A stretch of DNA of 64,000 nt from Saccharothrix algeriensis (GCF_016907655.1 NZ_JAFBCL010000001.1:248001-312000), one strand, 5' to 3'. Counted from the stretch's first letter, positions 1 to 9,600 are shown. Made by a program: numbers and translations. The notes: a model not told the origin generated them from the letters alone.

Positions 1-824
1 GCGCCCAGGTCGTTGGCGAAGATCGGCATGGAGGTCTGGATCGACGCCCCGACGAAGAACGACCCCAGCCCCGCCAGCACGACCATGCTGATCAGCGTCC
101 GGTTGGAGCCGACCTCGCGCAGCACGCGCAGCGACTCCAGCACCCCCACCCTCGGTTTGACGTCGCGGTCGCGGGTGTGGCCGGTGAACTTCGTGCGGAA
201 CAGGAAGACCGTCAGCGGCAGGTAGAACGCGACGTTGGCGAAGATGCCCGCCGTCGGCCCGAGGCCCAGCAGCAGCGCCGACCCGACCACCGGCCCGAAC
301 AGGATGCCGAGGCTGCGGAACGTCGCGTTGAGCCGCACGGCGCTGGGCAGTTCGTCCGGGCCCACGAAGTCGTGCAGCATCAACTGCTCCCCCGGCCCCC
401 ACAACGCGCCCGCGATGCCGTGCAGCACCAGCAGCACGCACGCCTGCCACATCTGCAGCGAGTCGGTGAGGAACAGCACGCCCCACGCGACGGAGACGCC
501 CATGAACAGCACCTGCGCGGCCTGGATGACCCGCCGGCAGTCGTAGCGGTCGGCCAGCGAGCCGAACCACATGGACAGCAGCAGGAACGGCGCCCAGTGG
601 CTGATCACCGCGAACCCGGACAGCGCGGGCGACTGGAACTTCTCCCACAGCACCCAGTAGGTGATGACGTGCTCGATGTTGTCGGCCATCATCGCCAGGC
701 CCGTGCCGAACAGGTAGGGCCGGCAGTGCCGGTTGCGCAGCGCGGCGAACCGGCGCGGCGGGGCGGCGCCCGCGGGCATGACCGGCTCGGGCTCGTGGGT
801 CGGGACACCGCAGGCGGCGCACAT
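1..824 (-). CDS. MFS family transporter, C-terminus beyond the window
   Basis: The reading frame runs off the left edge, so only about the first 274 residues are visible. The start ATG at 824 follows an AAGGAG box with a 7-nt spacing. The N-terminus has a short CAAC-containing tail (MCAACGVPTHE) and then a cytoplasmic arginine-rich stretch. Hydrophobic helices follow, with the MFS loop 2/3 signature GSLADRYDCRR and a PVVGSALLLG helix. It resembles the MFS_3 branch that includes enterobactin-type exporters. It would move a small molecule across the inner membrane by proton antiport; the substrate is unknown. The gene is divergent from the GGDEF gene, separated by about 590 non-coding bases. 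Confidence 0.85.
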   Translation of the reverse strand, partial: MCAACGVPTHEPEPVMPAGAAPPRRFAALRNRHCRPYLFGTGLAMMADNIEHVITYWVLWEKFQSPALSGFAVISHWAPFLLLSMWFGSLADRYDCRRVIQAAQVLFMGVSVAWGVLFLTDSLQMWQACVLLVLHGIAGALWGPGEQLMLHDFVGPDELPSAVRLNATFRSLGILFGPVVGSALLLGLGPTAGIFANVAFYLPLTVFLFRTKFTGHTRDRDVKPRVGVLESLRVLREVGSNRTLISMVVLAGLGSFFVGASIQTSMPIFANDLG

Positions 825-1413
825 GGTCTGGCTCCTTGTCGGACTCATGCCGCCACCTGCGGCATTGTTCGCGAATCGGACAGCACGGTCCACCAACCGG
901 ACTATCCCCGCAACACCGTAGGAGCCGCGGGGCCGCCTGACATAGCACTGATGCGAACAACACGATGTGGGCCGCACTACAGCGCCGCGATGAGACCCGC
1001 TGGTCAGGCAGGGCCGCCGGGCGCGGGGCGGTGCCGACGCGACCCGCCCCGACCCCGTCCGAAGTGGACCGGGGAACGCGGCCGGGCCACTGCCGCGGAC
1101 ATTCCCCGATCAATCCCGGAAATATTCCAGCGATATTCCGGCGAAGGCGGTCGGCGATTTCCCGGAGCGATTCCGGAAAGGTCCGGGAACAGCGTTCCCG
1201 ACGCCCCGCCAAGACCCTCGAGTGGTACAGACCAAATCATTCACTGTGGAATGCCGGAGCCCCGCCGACTTGACGGCGGAACCCCCGGGTTCGGTAATGT
1301 GCTCGCGGGTCGGGGCGAACCCGGATCCCCTCTCCCACCCCACCACGGAAATGCCCCCGGAGCACGTCGCCGCCACCGGGGCGGTTCCGCGCTGCCAGCC
1401 ACCCGGAGGCGAC
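825..1413. promoter_or_regulatory. Divergent intergenic region with repeated GCGAT-CCGG motifs
   Basis: No gene is visible between the divergent MFS and GGDEF genes. The codon third positions in the frame that opens at 1222 are A/T rich up to 1413, unlike the gene that follows. Near 1130-1176 there are three spaced related motifs: GCGATATTCCGG (1130-1141), GCGATTTCCCGG (1154-1165) and GCGATTCCGG (1167-1176), next to GGAAATATTCC. These could be binding sites for a regulator of one or both genes. No factor can be named. Confidence 0.4.
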
Positions 1414-3543
1414 TTGATCCCGCACAAACGCCCCGCCCCGCGCCGGTCCCGGGAATCGGCGACCGCCGACACCCTCGTCCAGCCGGACGGCGCGCCGCCC
1501 CCGGACCTCCGGCGCACCGGGCTGCTCATCGAGGGCTTCGCCCACCTCGCCGGCCTCGCCCTCGTCGCCCACCTGCTCACCGCCACCGGCGGCCCGGTCC
1601 GCCTCGCCGCCGCCCTCGCCGTCCTCGCCGTCCTCGCCGCGTGGCTGCTGCGCCCCGCGCCCGGCGGCTGGCCGGTCGCCCTCGCCGAAGGGCTGGCCGC
1701 CGCGGCGCTGCCACCGGCGGGCCTGCTGCCGGTGCTCGCCTTCGCCTGCGGCGCGGCCCTGCGCCGCGCCCGCTTCGGCGCCGGCCTGCCCCGGCTGCTG
1801 TGCGCGCCGGCCGGCTGCGCCGCGGGCCTGCTCACCACCGCGCCACCGCCCACCCCCGGCCTCGTCACCGCGCACGCCCTCCCGCTGGCCGGCGTCGTCG
1901 TCGCGGCCCTGGCCCTGCACGGCGCCGCGCGCGCCGCGCGGCACGCCGACCACGCCCGCCTGCTGCTGGAGAGCACCCACCGCGCCATCGCCGCGATGGT
2001 CCACGCCAGCCCCGTCGGCCTGGCCCTGCTCGACGACACCGGCCTGCCCCGGCTGCTCAACGGCCACGCCCGCGCCCTGCTCGACCGGGCGGGCGAGGCC
2101 GGGCGCGTCCCCTGCGCCCACGGCCCCGACATCACCCGCTGCCACCGCTGCCGGGCCACCGGCGCCGAACCGGCGGAACTGCGGCTGGAGCACCCCGACG
2201 GCACGACGACGGTGCTGGAGGTGCACGCCGTGGCCGTCGAACCGCCCGCCGGGCCCGACCAGACGGTGATCGCCGCCGTGGACGTCAGCAGGCGGTCCCG
2301 CCACGAGGAGGCGCTGCGCGCCCGGTCCGAGCGCGACGCCCTCACCGGCCTGGTCGGCCGCGCCCACTTCCTGCACCTGGTCGACCAGGCGCTCGCCGAG
2401 ACCCGCGTCGGCCTCCTGCTCGTCGACCTCGACCGGTTCAAGGAGATCAACGACACCGAGGGCCACCAGGCCGGCGACTCGTACCTGGCCCTGGCCGCCG
2501 GGCGCATCCGGGCCTCGGCGGGCCCCGGCGCGACGGCCGCCCGGCTCGGCGGCGACGAGTTCGCGGTGCTCGCGCACGACCACGACGCCCACGAGTGCCT
2601 GGACCTGGGCCGACGCCTGCTGGCGGCGCTGTCCGAACCGCTGCCGGGCTCCGGCCGCGTCGACCGCATGGGCGCCAGCGTCGGCGTCGCGGTCTCCGCA
2701 CCGGGCACCCGGACCGCCGAACTGCTGCGCAACGCCGACACGGCCATGTACGCGGCCAAGCGCGAGGGCGGCTCCCGCATCCGGCTGTTCCACCCGGAGA
2801 TGGGCGAGCGGCTCCTCGCCCGCCGCCGCGACAAGGCCGAGCTGCTGGCGGCGCTGGACACCGGCGCCCTGCCGCTGCGCTTCCGGCCCATCGTGGAGCT
2901 GGGCTCGTCCCGGGTCGCCGGGGCCCAGGCCCTGGTCGACTGGCACCGCCCCGGCCACGGGGCGCTGCGGCCCGAGGAGTTCGCCGGCCTGGCCGCCGAG
3001 GCCGGGCTGCTCGGCCGGGTCGCCGACCGGGTCCTGCGCGGCGCCTGCGAGCAGGCCGCCCGCTGGCACGACCGGGGCCGGGCGCTGGGCGTGACGGTCG
3101 GGCTGCCCACCCGGCGGCTGGCCGCGCCCGGGGCGGTCGGCTCCGTCGAGGAGGTGCTGCGCGACACCGGCCTGCCCCCGGACCGGCTCACCGTCGAGGC
3201 CACCGGTTCGGCCTGGACCGACCGCGCCGCCCTGCAGACCCTGCTGGAGCTGCGCGACCTGGGCGTGCGGACGGCCCTGGACGGCTTCGGCACGGGCACC
3301 GCCGAGCACCCCCGCCGCTACCCGTTCGACGTGGTCAGGATCGACCGCTCGCTGACCGCGGCCCTGCGCGAGACCGCCCGCGGCGCGCACGTGGTGCGCT
3401 GCGTCATCGACCTGGCCGAGGTGCTGGGCGCGCAGACGGTGGCCGAGGGCATCGAGACGCGGGAGCAGGCCGACTGGCTGCGCTGGGCGGGCTGCGCCTT
3501 CGCCCAGGGCCCGGTCTTCGGCGCGGCCGACCTCGTGGACTGA
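1414..3543 (+). CDS. Membrane PAS-GGDEF protein with degenerate EAL domain
   Basis: Probable diguanylate cyclase of 709 aa. I place the start at TTG 1414, behind GGAGG, because GC3 jumps there; an in-frame GTG at 1222 opens a low-GC3 extension. Several hydrophobic segments occupy roughly residues 30-180. A PAS-like region with an odd CAHGPDITRCHRC cysteine cluster follows (about 190-300). The GGDEF motif RLGGDEF is intact at about 379-383 and no RxxD inhibitory site lies just upstream. The EAL half is degenerate: the signature reads AQALVDW instead of E-A-L, and the DDFGTG metal motif reads DGFGTG, although VAEGIET remains. It should therefore make c-di-GMP rather than hydrolyse it, with the EAL part acting as a binding or regulatory module. 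That functional split is inference. Confidence 0.85.
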   Translation: MIPHKRPAPRRSRESATADTLVQPDGAPPPDLRRTGLLIEGFAHLAGLALVAHLLTATGGPVRLAAALAVLAVLAAWLLRPAPGGWPVALAEGLAAAALPPAGLLPVLAFACGAALRRARFGAGLPRLLCAPAGCAAGLLTTAPPPTPGLVTAHALPLAGVVVAALALHGAARAARHADHARLLLESTHRAIAAMVHASPVGLALLDDTGLPRLLNGHARALLDRAGEAGRVPCAHGPDITRCHRCRATGAEPAELRLEHPDGTTTVLEVHAVAVEPPAGPDQTVIAAVDVSRRSRHEEALRARSERDALTGLVGRAHFLHLVDQALAETRVGLLLVDLDRFKEINDTEGHQAGDSYLALAAGRIRASAGPGATAARLGGDEFAVLAHDHDAHECLDLGRRLLAALSEPLPGSGRVDRMGASVGVAVSAPGTRTAELLRNADTAMYAAKREGGSRIRLFHPEMGERLLARRRDKAELLAALDTGALPLRFRPIVELGSSRVAGAQALVDWHRPGHGALRPEEFAGLAAEAGLLGRVADRVLRGACEQAARWHDRGRALGVTVGLPTRRLAAPGAVGSVEEVLRDTGLPPDRLTVEATGSAWTDRAALQTLLELRDLGVRTALDGFGTGTAEHPRRYPFDVVRIDRSLTAALRETARGAHVVRCVIDLAEVLGAQTVAEGIETREQADWLRWAGCAFAQGPVFGAADLVD

Positions 3544-3587
3544 TCTTTAAATCCACACTGAAATCATTGCAGGAATAAATTCCGGTG

Positions 3588-3615
3588 GCCGCCCGGTCCC
3601 CCGGGGCCGGGCGGC
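3588..3615. terminator. GC-rich hairpin between convergent genes
   Basis: A near-perfect stem (GCCGCCCGG paired with CCGGGCGGC, with an inner CCCC/GGGG) sits between the stop of the GGDEF gene and the stop of the DUF202 gene on the other strand. It lacks a T tract, as is usual in actinomycetes, and probably serves both genes. Confidence 0.6.
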
Positions 3616-3617
3616 GA

Positions 3618-3914
3618 TCAGCGCGGCAGCAGCAGCGCGGCCAGCTCCACCAGGACCATCACCACCGTGCCCGCCGCCACGGCGATCGGCAGCCCCGCGC
3701 CACCCACCCGGCCACGCCGCCCCTCCCGGTAGCGCCACCGCGCGGCGACGAGCACGACCAGCCCCAGCGACACCGTCACCGCCAGGCCCACCAGCGCCGG
3801 CGGCCCGACGCGGTCGACGGTCAGCCGCGTCAGCACCGCCGAGCCCGCGATCATCGCCAGCGCCGTGCGCTGCCACGCCAGCGCGGTGCGCTCGTTCTGC
3901 ACGCCCCGGTCCAC
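3618..3914 (-). CDS. DUF202 domain small membrane protein
   Basis: A 98-aa protein starting at GTG 3914, two bases after the stop of the upstream DUF202 gene. It has the family signature NERTALAWQRTALAM near the N-terminus, then three hydrophobic helices joined by a basic loop (ARWRYREGRRGR). DUF202 members are short integral membrane proteins of unknown biochemical role, commonly found as tandem pairs as here. The pair is almost certainly co-transcribed and may form a hetero-oligomer; that is inference from spacing only. Confidence 0.8.
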   Translation of the reverse strand: MDRGVQNERTALAWQRTALAMIAGSAVLTRLTVDRVGPPALVGLAVTVSLGLVVLVAARWRYREGRRGRVGGAGLPIAVAAGTVVMVLVELAALLLPR

Positions 3915-3916
3915 CG

Positions 3917-4285
3917 CTACACCTTCAGCACCAGCACGACGACCGCCGCCAGCACGACACCGGCGACCAGCACCGGGCCGATCGCGAACGCCGGCAGCGG
4001 CCGGTCGTGCCGCATCGCCCGCTCGCTGCGCGCCCACCGCAGCCACGACACCACCGCGCACACCAGGCCGAGCCCGACCAGCAGCACCGCCAGCGCCGTC
4101 TCCAGCGCACCCGGCAGCCCGAGGTCGACCGCGTCCACCGCCACCCCGCACGCGAGCAGCGCCAGCGCGGTCCGGATCCACGCCAGGAAGGTCCGCTCGT
4201 TGGCGAAGCTGAACCGGTAGTCGGGCTCCTGACCGGACCCGTAGACGCTCCGCGGACGCCGGTCGCGGGGTTCGGGCGTGGGCAC
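3917..4285 (-). CDS. YidH/DUF202 family membrane protein
   Basis: A 122-aa protein whose soluble N-terminus is followed by the YidH/DUF202 signature ANERTFLAWIRTALALL and three predicted helices ending in a long valine-rich segment. Length and motif agree with the YidH group. It precedes the second DUF202 gene with a 2-nt gap, so the two form an operon. Function in the membrane is unknown. The start ATG at 4285 is the first in the frame; no strong ribosome site is visible. Confidence 0.8.
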   Translation of the reverse strand: MPTPEPRDRRPRSVYGSGQEPDYRFSFANERTFLAWIRTALALLACGVAVDAVDLGLPGALETALAVLLVGLGLVCAVVSWLRWARSERAMRHDRPLPAFAIGPVLVAGVVLAAVVVLVLKV

Positions 4286-4341
4286 AGCGCATCAACTCCA
4301 ACCGTCCGGGACACCGGGACGATAGCCGGTGCGGCGTCCAC

Positions 4342-5124
4342 TCAGGACGTTCGCCGCCGCGCTCCGACCACCAGCAGCGGCGCCGCGACCGCCACCACCA
4401 GGATCGCCCACACCGCGGTCGAGGTCCGCGAGGTGTCGCCGAGGGGCCCGTGCGAGGGCAGGACCGCGGCGACCGCGACCCCGATCGCCACCACGGCCAC
4501 GCCCGCGACCACCACCTCCGCGCGTGGCGCCCGATCGCGCGGCGCAGACCCCGCGGCCAACCCGGCCACGACCGCCACCAGGTGCTCCACGTCGGCCAAC
4601 GACCCGAGGAAGGCGAACGACACCAGGACGTAGACCGCCAACCCGAACCGGAACCGCAACCGCCACGGCGGGGCGATCGCCGCCGACAGCAGCGCGGCCA
4701 CCCACAGCGCCCCGGCGGAGAACCCGACGTCCAGCGAACCCGCCGTGCGCTCGGCCCAGTCCCACCCCGTCCACCGCAGCAGCACCAGCAGCAGGGCGCT
4801 GAGCAGCACCGAGCCCACCTGCCCGGCCACCGTGGCGACCGCGGCGACCCGCGTGCCCCACCGCCACTCCGCCGCCCCGACGAACAGGGCGAACGTCCCG
4901 GCCATCGGCACGTAGGCGGCCGGCACGACGGCGAGGAACGACCCGCTGACCGGCGTCCACCACCGCCCCTCGGCCAACGACGGCACCCCGAAAGCGACCT
5001 GGGGGTACCACGCGGCGTCCGCGGCCCTGTCCCACAACGCCCCGCTCACGACCCCGACGACGACCATCACCCCGACCACCGACGCCGTGAACGGCACCCG
5101 CCGCAGCACCCCCACCACGGACAT
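4342..5124 (-). CDS. Stand-alone rhomboid-like membrane protein
   Basis: A 260-aa polytopic protein starting at ATG 5124 (MSVVGVLRRVPFTASVV); the frame extends further upstream, but that part overlaps the neighbouring repeat and is not gene-like. It shows the rhomboid-like fold landmarks GRWWTPVSGSF, a GFSAGAL serine motif and a DVEHLVAVVAGL histidine motif. This arrangement is typical of the N-terminal membrane domain fused to DUF2156 phosphatidylglycerol lysyltransferases in actinobacteria, yet here no transferase domain follows. It may be an intramembrane protease-like protein or a lipid-handling module. Ser and His are both present, so proteolysis cannot be excluded. Confidence 0.7.
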   Translation of the reverse strand: MSVVGVLRRVPFTASVVGVMVVVGVVSGALWDRAADAAWYPQVAFGVPSLAEGRWWTPVSGSFLAVVPAAYVPMAGTFALFVGAAEWRWGTRVAAVATVAGQVGSVLLSALLLVLLRWTGWDWAERTAGSLDVGFSAGALWVAALLSAAIAPPWRLRFRFGLAVYVLVSFAFLGSLADVEHLVAVVAGLAAGSAPRDRAPRAEVVVAGVAVVAIGVAVAAVLPSHGPLGDTSRTSTAVWAILVVAVAAPLLVVGARRRTS

Positions 5125-5259
5125 CACCACACCCCGCTCCCCACGCCCCGATGCCCTACGCCTCGATGCACGCTCAACGACGTGCGCCGCCTCCACGCCC
5201 GCAAGCCCTGGGCCGCTCGCCAGCCCCGACCCACAAGAGCCGCGATGTCCTTGCTCTCG

Positions 5260-5595
5260 AAGCAGCGGGACCACAGCAGAGGGACCACGACGCAAGGCGA
5301 ACGTCCGCACGCAGGCCCGGGCTCAAGCCGGGAACGCTACGCAAAAGGACCACACTATCGCTTGTATACCAATCCGTTGGATGAAATCCCGCATCTTTCC
5401 GCCCTAGATCCATTCGGGACCTGTGCATTCAGGGGCGCGTGCACGCGCGAGGACGACAGGAGGGGGATCCCGTCCAGCGGATTGGTATACGAGCGATGGT
5501 GTGGTCCCTTTGCGTAGCGTTCCCGACTTGAGCCCGGACTTGCGCCCTTAGCGTTCGCCTTGCGTCGTGGTCCCGCTGCGGTGGTCCCGTTGCTC
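5260..5595. repeat. Large imperfect inverted repeat, MITE-like
   Basis: Two arms of about 133 nt (5260-5393 and 5463-5595) are inverted copies of each other around a roughly 70-nt centre. They share blocks such as GGACCACGACGCAAGGCGAA, CGGGAACGCTACGCAAA and GTATACCAATCCG. The short motif GGGACCAC is also repeated directly inside each arm. No transposase is encoded, and the short frames through it are artefacts of the palindrome. The structure could fold into a long hairpin or cruciform. It most resembles a non-autonomous transposable element or a dispersed palindromic repeat. Confidence 0.7.
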
Positions 5596-5651
5596 AAAAA
5601 AGACCGAGAGCGGCCTCGGATCGGTGGTCGCGAGGGCGGAGGGCCGGATCT

Positions 5652-6092
5652 TCAGGAAACGCCTTGGAGGCCCCGGCGGAACCACTCCGTCATGTGCGTC
5701 TCCGCGCGGGGGAACCAGCGGTTCTCGGTGGCGAAGTCGTCGGGCGAGGGGGCCGCCTCGAAAGCGGGCTGCTCCTCGCGGTTGTAGCGCACCTGGTAGC
5801 GGAACGGCGGGTCCACGATGTACTCGAAGCCGATCCAGGTGCCCAGGCCCTCGGCGTACATGCCCTTGCGCAGCTGCTGGAACATCCGCCACACCTCGGG
5901 CGGCATCTCCCAGGCGCGCACCGACTCGTCCGGCATCCGGACACCGCTCGACATCTCGCTGTGCCGACCGATCATCGACGCCCGGACCACCAGGCGCTGC
6001 CAGCCCTCCGGCAGCGTGGCGACCACGGCCTGGGTGATCTCCGCCAGCTTCTGCTGCTGCTCGGTCGGGTCGAGCTGCGGCCAGTTGGGCAT
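5652..6092 (-). CDS. YezG-like (DUF600) immunity protein, copy 2
   Basis: A 146-aa cytoplasmic protein starting at ATG 6092 behind GGAGGACC. The pattern includes EGWQRLVVRASMIG, MYAEGLGTWIGFEYIV, VRYNREEQPAF and FPRAETHMTEWF. This matches the YezG/DUF600 family of immunity proteins that neutralise nuclease toxins of polymorphic secretion systems. It lies downstream of a second immunity gene and the toxin gene on the same strand. A tandem immunity copy often guards against related toxins of other strains; that role is inferred from position. Confidence 0.75.
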   Translation of the reverse strand: MPNWPQLDPTEQQQKLAEITQAVVATLPEGWQRLVVRASMIGRHSEMSSGVRMPDESVRAWEMPPEVWRMFQQLRKGMYAEGLGTWIGFEYIVDPPFRYQVRYNREEQPAFEAAPSPDDFATENRWFPRAETHMTEWFRRGLQGVS

Positions 6093-6154
6093 GGTGTGGG
6101 GTCCTCCTCGGCAACGCGCCCGACGCCCGGGCGCGGTAGTGGTCCGTCCGCAGC

Positions 6155-6628
6155 CTACCGCCGGGGTCCGGCGGCCCCCCGTTCGCGCTCCAGGGCCTCG
6201 CCCTCGTCCAGGAAGGCGCGCAACCACGGCGGGATGTGCTCCTCCGACCTCGGGAACACCTCCAGGTCCCGCACGAACGTCGTCGGGTGCAGGGCGGGCC
6301 ACCAGCGCGGGTCCTCGTCGTAGTTGAACGACACCTCCGGCCGCTCGCCGGGCCGCAGCACCATCCGGGCCGAGAACCACGTCCCCCGGTCCTCTTCGTA
6401 CAGCACGCCCCGCAGCTCCTGGAACGCGTCGGTCACCACCGGGGACAGCACGACCTGGCCCGGGTCCGCTCCCCGGTCGTCCTTCACCGACACCGCGAAG
6501 TCGTAGGCCAGCACGGTCGCGGTCACCGACAGCGCCAGCTCGGCCCAGCCCGCCGGGGCGGCCGACGCGAGCGCGTTGGCCGCTTCGGCGACCAGGTCAT
6601 CGGCCCTTGAACCGGTCCTGGGGTCCAT
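6155..6628 (-). CDS. YezG-like (DUF600) immunity protein, copy 1
   Basis: A 157-aa acidic protein whose ATG at 6628 follows GGAGGTGAACT and overlaps the 3' end of the toxin gene by 32 nt. It shows the same family pattern as its neighbour: PAGWAELALSVTA, EDRGTWFSARMVL, VSFNYDEDPRWW and FPRSEEHIPPWL. Direct overlap with the toxin makes this the most likely cognate immunity protein. It should bind the C-terminal nuclease domain in the cytoplasm of the producer. The C-terminus is a charged tail rich in Glu and Arg. Confidence 0.8.
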   Translation of the reverse strand: MDPRTGSRADDLVAEAANALASAAPAGWAELALSVTATVLAYDFAVSVKDDRGADPGQVVLSPVVTDAFQELRGVLYEEDRGTWFSARMVLRPGERPEVSFNYDEDPRWWPALHPTTFVRDLEVFPRSEEHIPPWLRAFLDEGEALERERGAAGPRR

Positions 6629-9600
6629 AGTTCACCTCCGGCTTGTTGGGGAAGACCCGCTCCTTGGTGACCACGCCGTCCACGATCTTCCTGCCGTTGT
6701 CGTCCAGCAGCGGCTGACCGTCCGGCCCGGTCTTGTAGGTGACCTCCTGCCAGCGCATGGTCACCTCGCCCGGCACGCCGTCCGCGTCGCGCTGCATCCG
6801 CACCTGGTAGTTGCGGATGTCCTGGCCGGGTGCCTCGGAGAACCTGGTCAGCTCGACCTCCTGCGCGCGCCACGACGCCGCGTTCGTCCAGCCGTCCTTG
6901 TAGTTGCCCGAGTTGGACGCCGCCATCTGCGGGTGCATGTTCAGGTACTCGCCGAGACCGCCCAGCTCGTTGGACACCAGGTGCCCGCCCGCCCACTTGA
7001 CCCGCGCGTCCTCCCGCTGCTCCGGCGTCAGGTCCCGGTCGCCGGCCGAGGCCGGCGGGAACGCCGCCTCGCCCTCCATCTGGGCCCGCCGCTGGGAACC
7101 GCGGTCCTTCTGGTCGTCGCGGTAGTCGGCCGTCTGCCCGCCCGCCTCGACGTCACCGGTCATGGAGTCGGTCTGCCCGTGCCGGTCGGTGTGGAAGGTC
7201 ATGTGCAGCTCGGGGTTGTGGTAGTTCGGCACCCGGTACTGGACGTCGGGCAGCAGCGGGTGGCTCAGGTCGGGGTTGAAGCCCGCCCACTTGCCCTCCT
7301 CCTTGCCGACCGGCACGGGGTTGCCGTCGGCGTCCCGCACGACGTTCTGCTTCGAGCCGGGCTCCGCCTCCACCCACTTCACGCGGCCGTTCTCGTCGGT
7401 GAAGAAGGTGGTCCGGGTGCCGTTCGCGTTCTCCACCGGGTACGCGGTGTACGGGCGGAGCGGGTCGTGCCCCTCCAGGCCCCGCAACGGCGCGGGGACC
7501 GGGTCCGGCGTGGTCGGCTGGTGGAAGTCGGGGTCCTTGTTGCCGTCCGGGATGATCGGGCGCTCCCGGTGCTCGGCCCGGATCGGCGGGTCGTGGACGT
7601 CGATGGGGCGCGGCGGGTCGCCCGGCCCGTCGCCGGGCCGGTGGGTGGGCCGGTCCCAGTCCACGAACCGCTCGGTGAACGCCGGGTCGTCGGGGCTGAT
7701 GACCCTCGGCTTGGGCGGCGGGGTGAACTCGGGGTCGTCCGCCGGGTCCGGCGCGGTGCCGTCGGGCGCGGTGCCGTCCGGTGCGGTGCCGGCTTGGTCG
7801 TCGTCGCCGCGGGAGCGCGCGTCCTCGGGGGTGAGGTCGCGCTTGTCCGCGTCGGCGGTGTCGGGCGTGAAGGCGTCGTCGCTCGCCCTGGACGTCGAGC
7901 CGTCGGGGTGGTGGGTGCCCCACTCGCCGTTGGGCGGGATGCGCGGCGTGCGGTTGCCGTTGGCGTCGATGTCGTAGTCGGAGGAGAAGACGCGGCCCTG
8001 CGAGTCGGTCCAGGCGGGCTTGTTCGGCGCCATGACCGGGGTGTCGAGTTCGCGGGACAGCCTGCGGGCGAAGTCGTTGGAGCCCGCGTCGCAGCCGATC
8101 AGGCGGATCGGCCTGCCGTCGTAGTCGCCGTTGCGGCGCAGGATGTCGGCGAACTCCTCCGGCGAGTACGAGTGGCCCCCGATCCGCGCGCGGCCGTCCG
8201 GGGTGACGTGGACGTCCACGGTGTACCGGCCGTCGGGGTCGGGCTGCACGCGGTGCGGGAGGTCGCCCATGTCGCCGTCGCCGCGGTGGAACGAGGTGCC
8301 GGCGGGCGTGGACTCGGCGTGCCGGCGGTTGACCTCGTCGGGCCCGGGGCGCTCCTCGGGCCGGTCGTGCGGGCCGTCCTGGTTCGGGTTGTCCTGGTTC
8401 GGGTTGTCCTGGTTCGGGTTGTCCTGGTTCGGGTTGTCCTGGTTCGGGTTGTCGTGGCTCCGGTTGTCGTGGCCCGGATTGTCGTGGTTCGGGGCGTCCT
8501 GGTTCGGCGCGTCGTGCCTCGGGTTGTCGGGCCTCGGGGCGTCGTGCCTCGGGTTGTCCCGGGGGTGGCCGTTCCCGGGGGTGCCGTCGTGGAGCCCTCG
8601 CGGCCTGGCCTCCTGCGGCCCGGTGTTGTGCGACCCGGCGTTGTGCGGGCGGCTGTCCGGGGTGGAGCCGTTGTGGTGGCGACCGCCCGGCTGGGGGCCG
8701 TCTCCGGGGCGGCTCCCGTCCGGACGTCCGGGAGGTGCGTTGCCCGCCGGGTGCGTGGTGGGTGCGCCGTTGTAGGGGCTGTGCGGGGTATTGGCCTGGA
8801 ACGGGGTGGCGTGGGAGGGGCCCGCGTGCGACGGACCTCCGTGCGACGGGCCGGGGTGGGGTTGGCCGGGGTGGGGTTGGCCGGGGTGGGAAGGACCCGC
8901 GTGCGAGGGACCCGCGTGCGACGGGCCGAACGACGACGGCCGCGTCCCCTCGGGGCCGCGCGCGGCGGGGATGCCGGAGCCGACGTCGCCACGGCTGCCG
9001 GGCGTGCCGGTCCAGCCGCCGGGGCGTGCGCCACCCGGCGCGCCACCGGGCGAACCACCCGGAGCTGTCCCGCCGGGTGCGGTTCCGCCGGGCGCGGTCC
9101 CCGGGCCGGTCGCCGGCTGGTTGCCGTGCGGGCCGGGCTGGTTCGGGTCGCGGGGCGGTGCCGGCGCGTGGGGCTGGTCGGGGCGGGCCGGGGCGTCCGG
9201 TGTCGCGGCCGTGGACGAGTGCGTCTGGTCGAACCGCGACGGACCCGGGTTCCCACCCGGACCTCCGCGCGTGTCCCCGGACGGGCTGTGCCCGCCCGGG
9301 GAGTGCCCACCGGGAGCTGGGTTCCCACCGGGGCCACCACGGTGCTCACCCACTGGAGAGTGCCCACCGGGAGCGGTGTTCCCACCGGGACCACCGCGGT
9401 GTTCGCCTACAGGCGTGTGGTTGCCAGGAGCGGTGTTGCCACCAGGGCCGCCGCGGTGCTCACCCACCGGTGTGTGGGAGCCGCCGTAGTTGGGGTTGCC
9501 GCGCGGCGGCGCGTCCGTGCGGGACGGGGTGCTCGTGCCCGGTCCGCCCCGCTGCTCCCCCAGCCCTCGCGGCTGGTCACCGTCCGGGTGGGTGCCCGGA

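Noticed and set aside
1222..1413. N-terminal extension of the GGDEF protein
   Set aside because: Third codon positions are A/T rich and no ribosome site precedes GTG 1222; GC3 rises only after 1414.
177..3578. An 1133-aa plus-strand frame at the left end
   Set aside because: Arg/Pro/Gly-rich shadow of the MFS and GGDEF genes.
8376..9479. CRISPR-like array
   Set aside because: The repeats are in-frame tandem coding units in the toxin linker and have no unique spacers.
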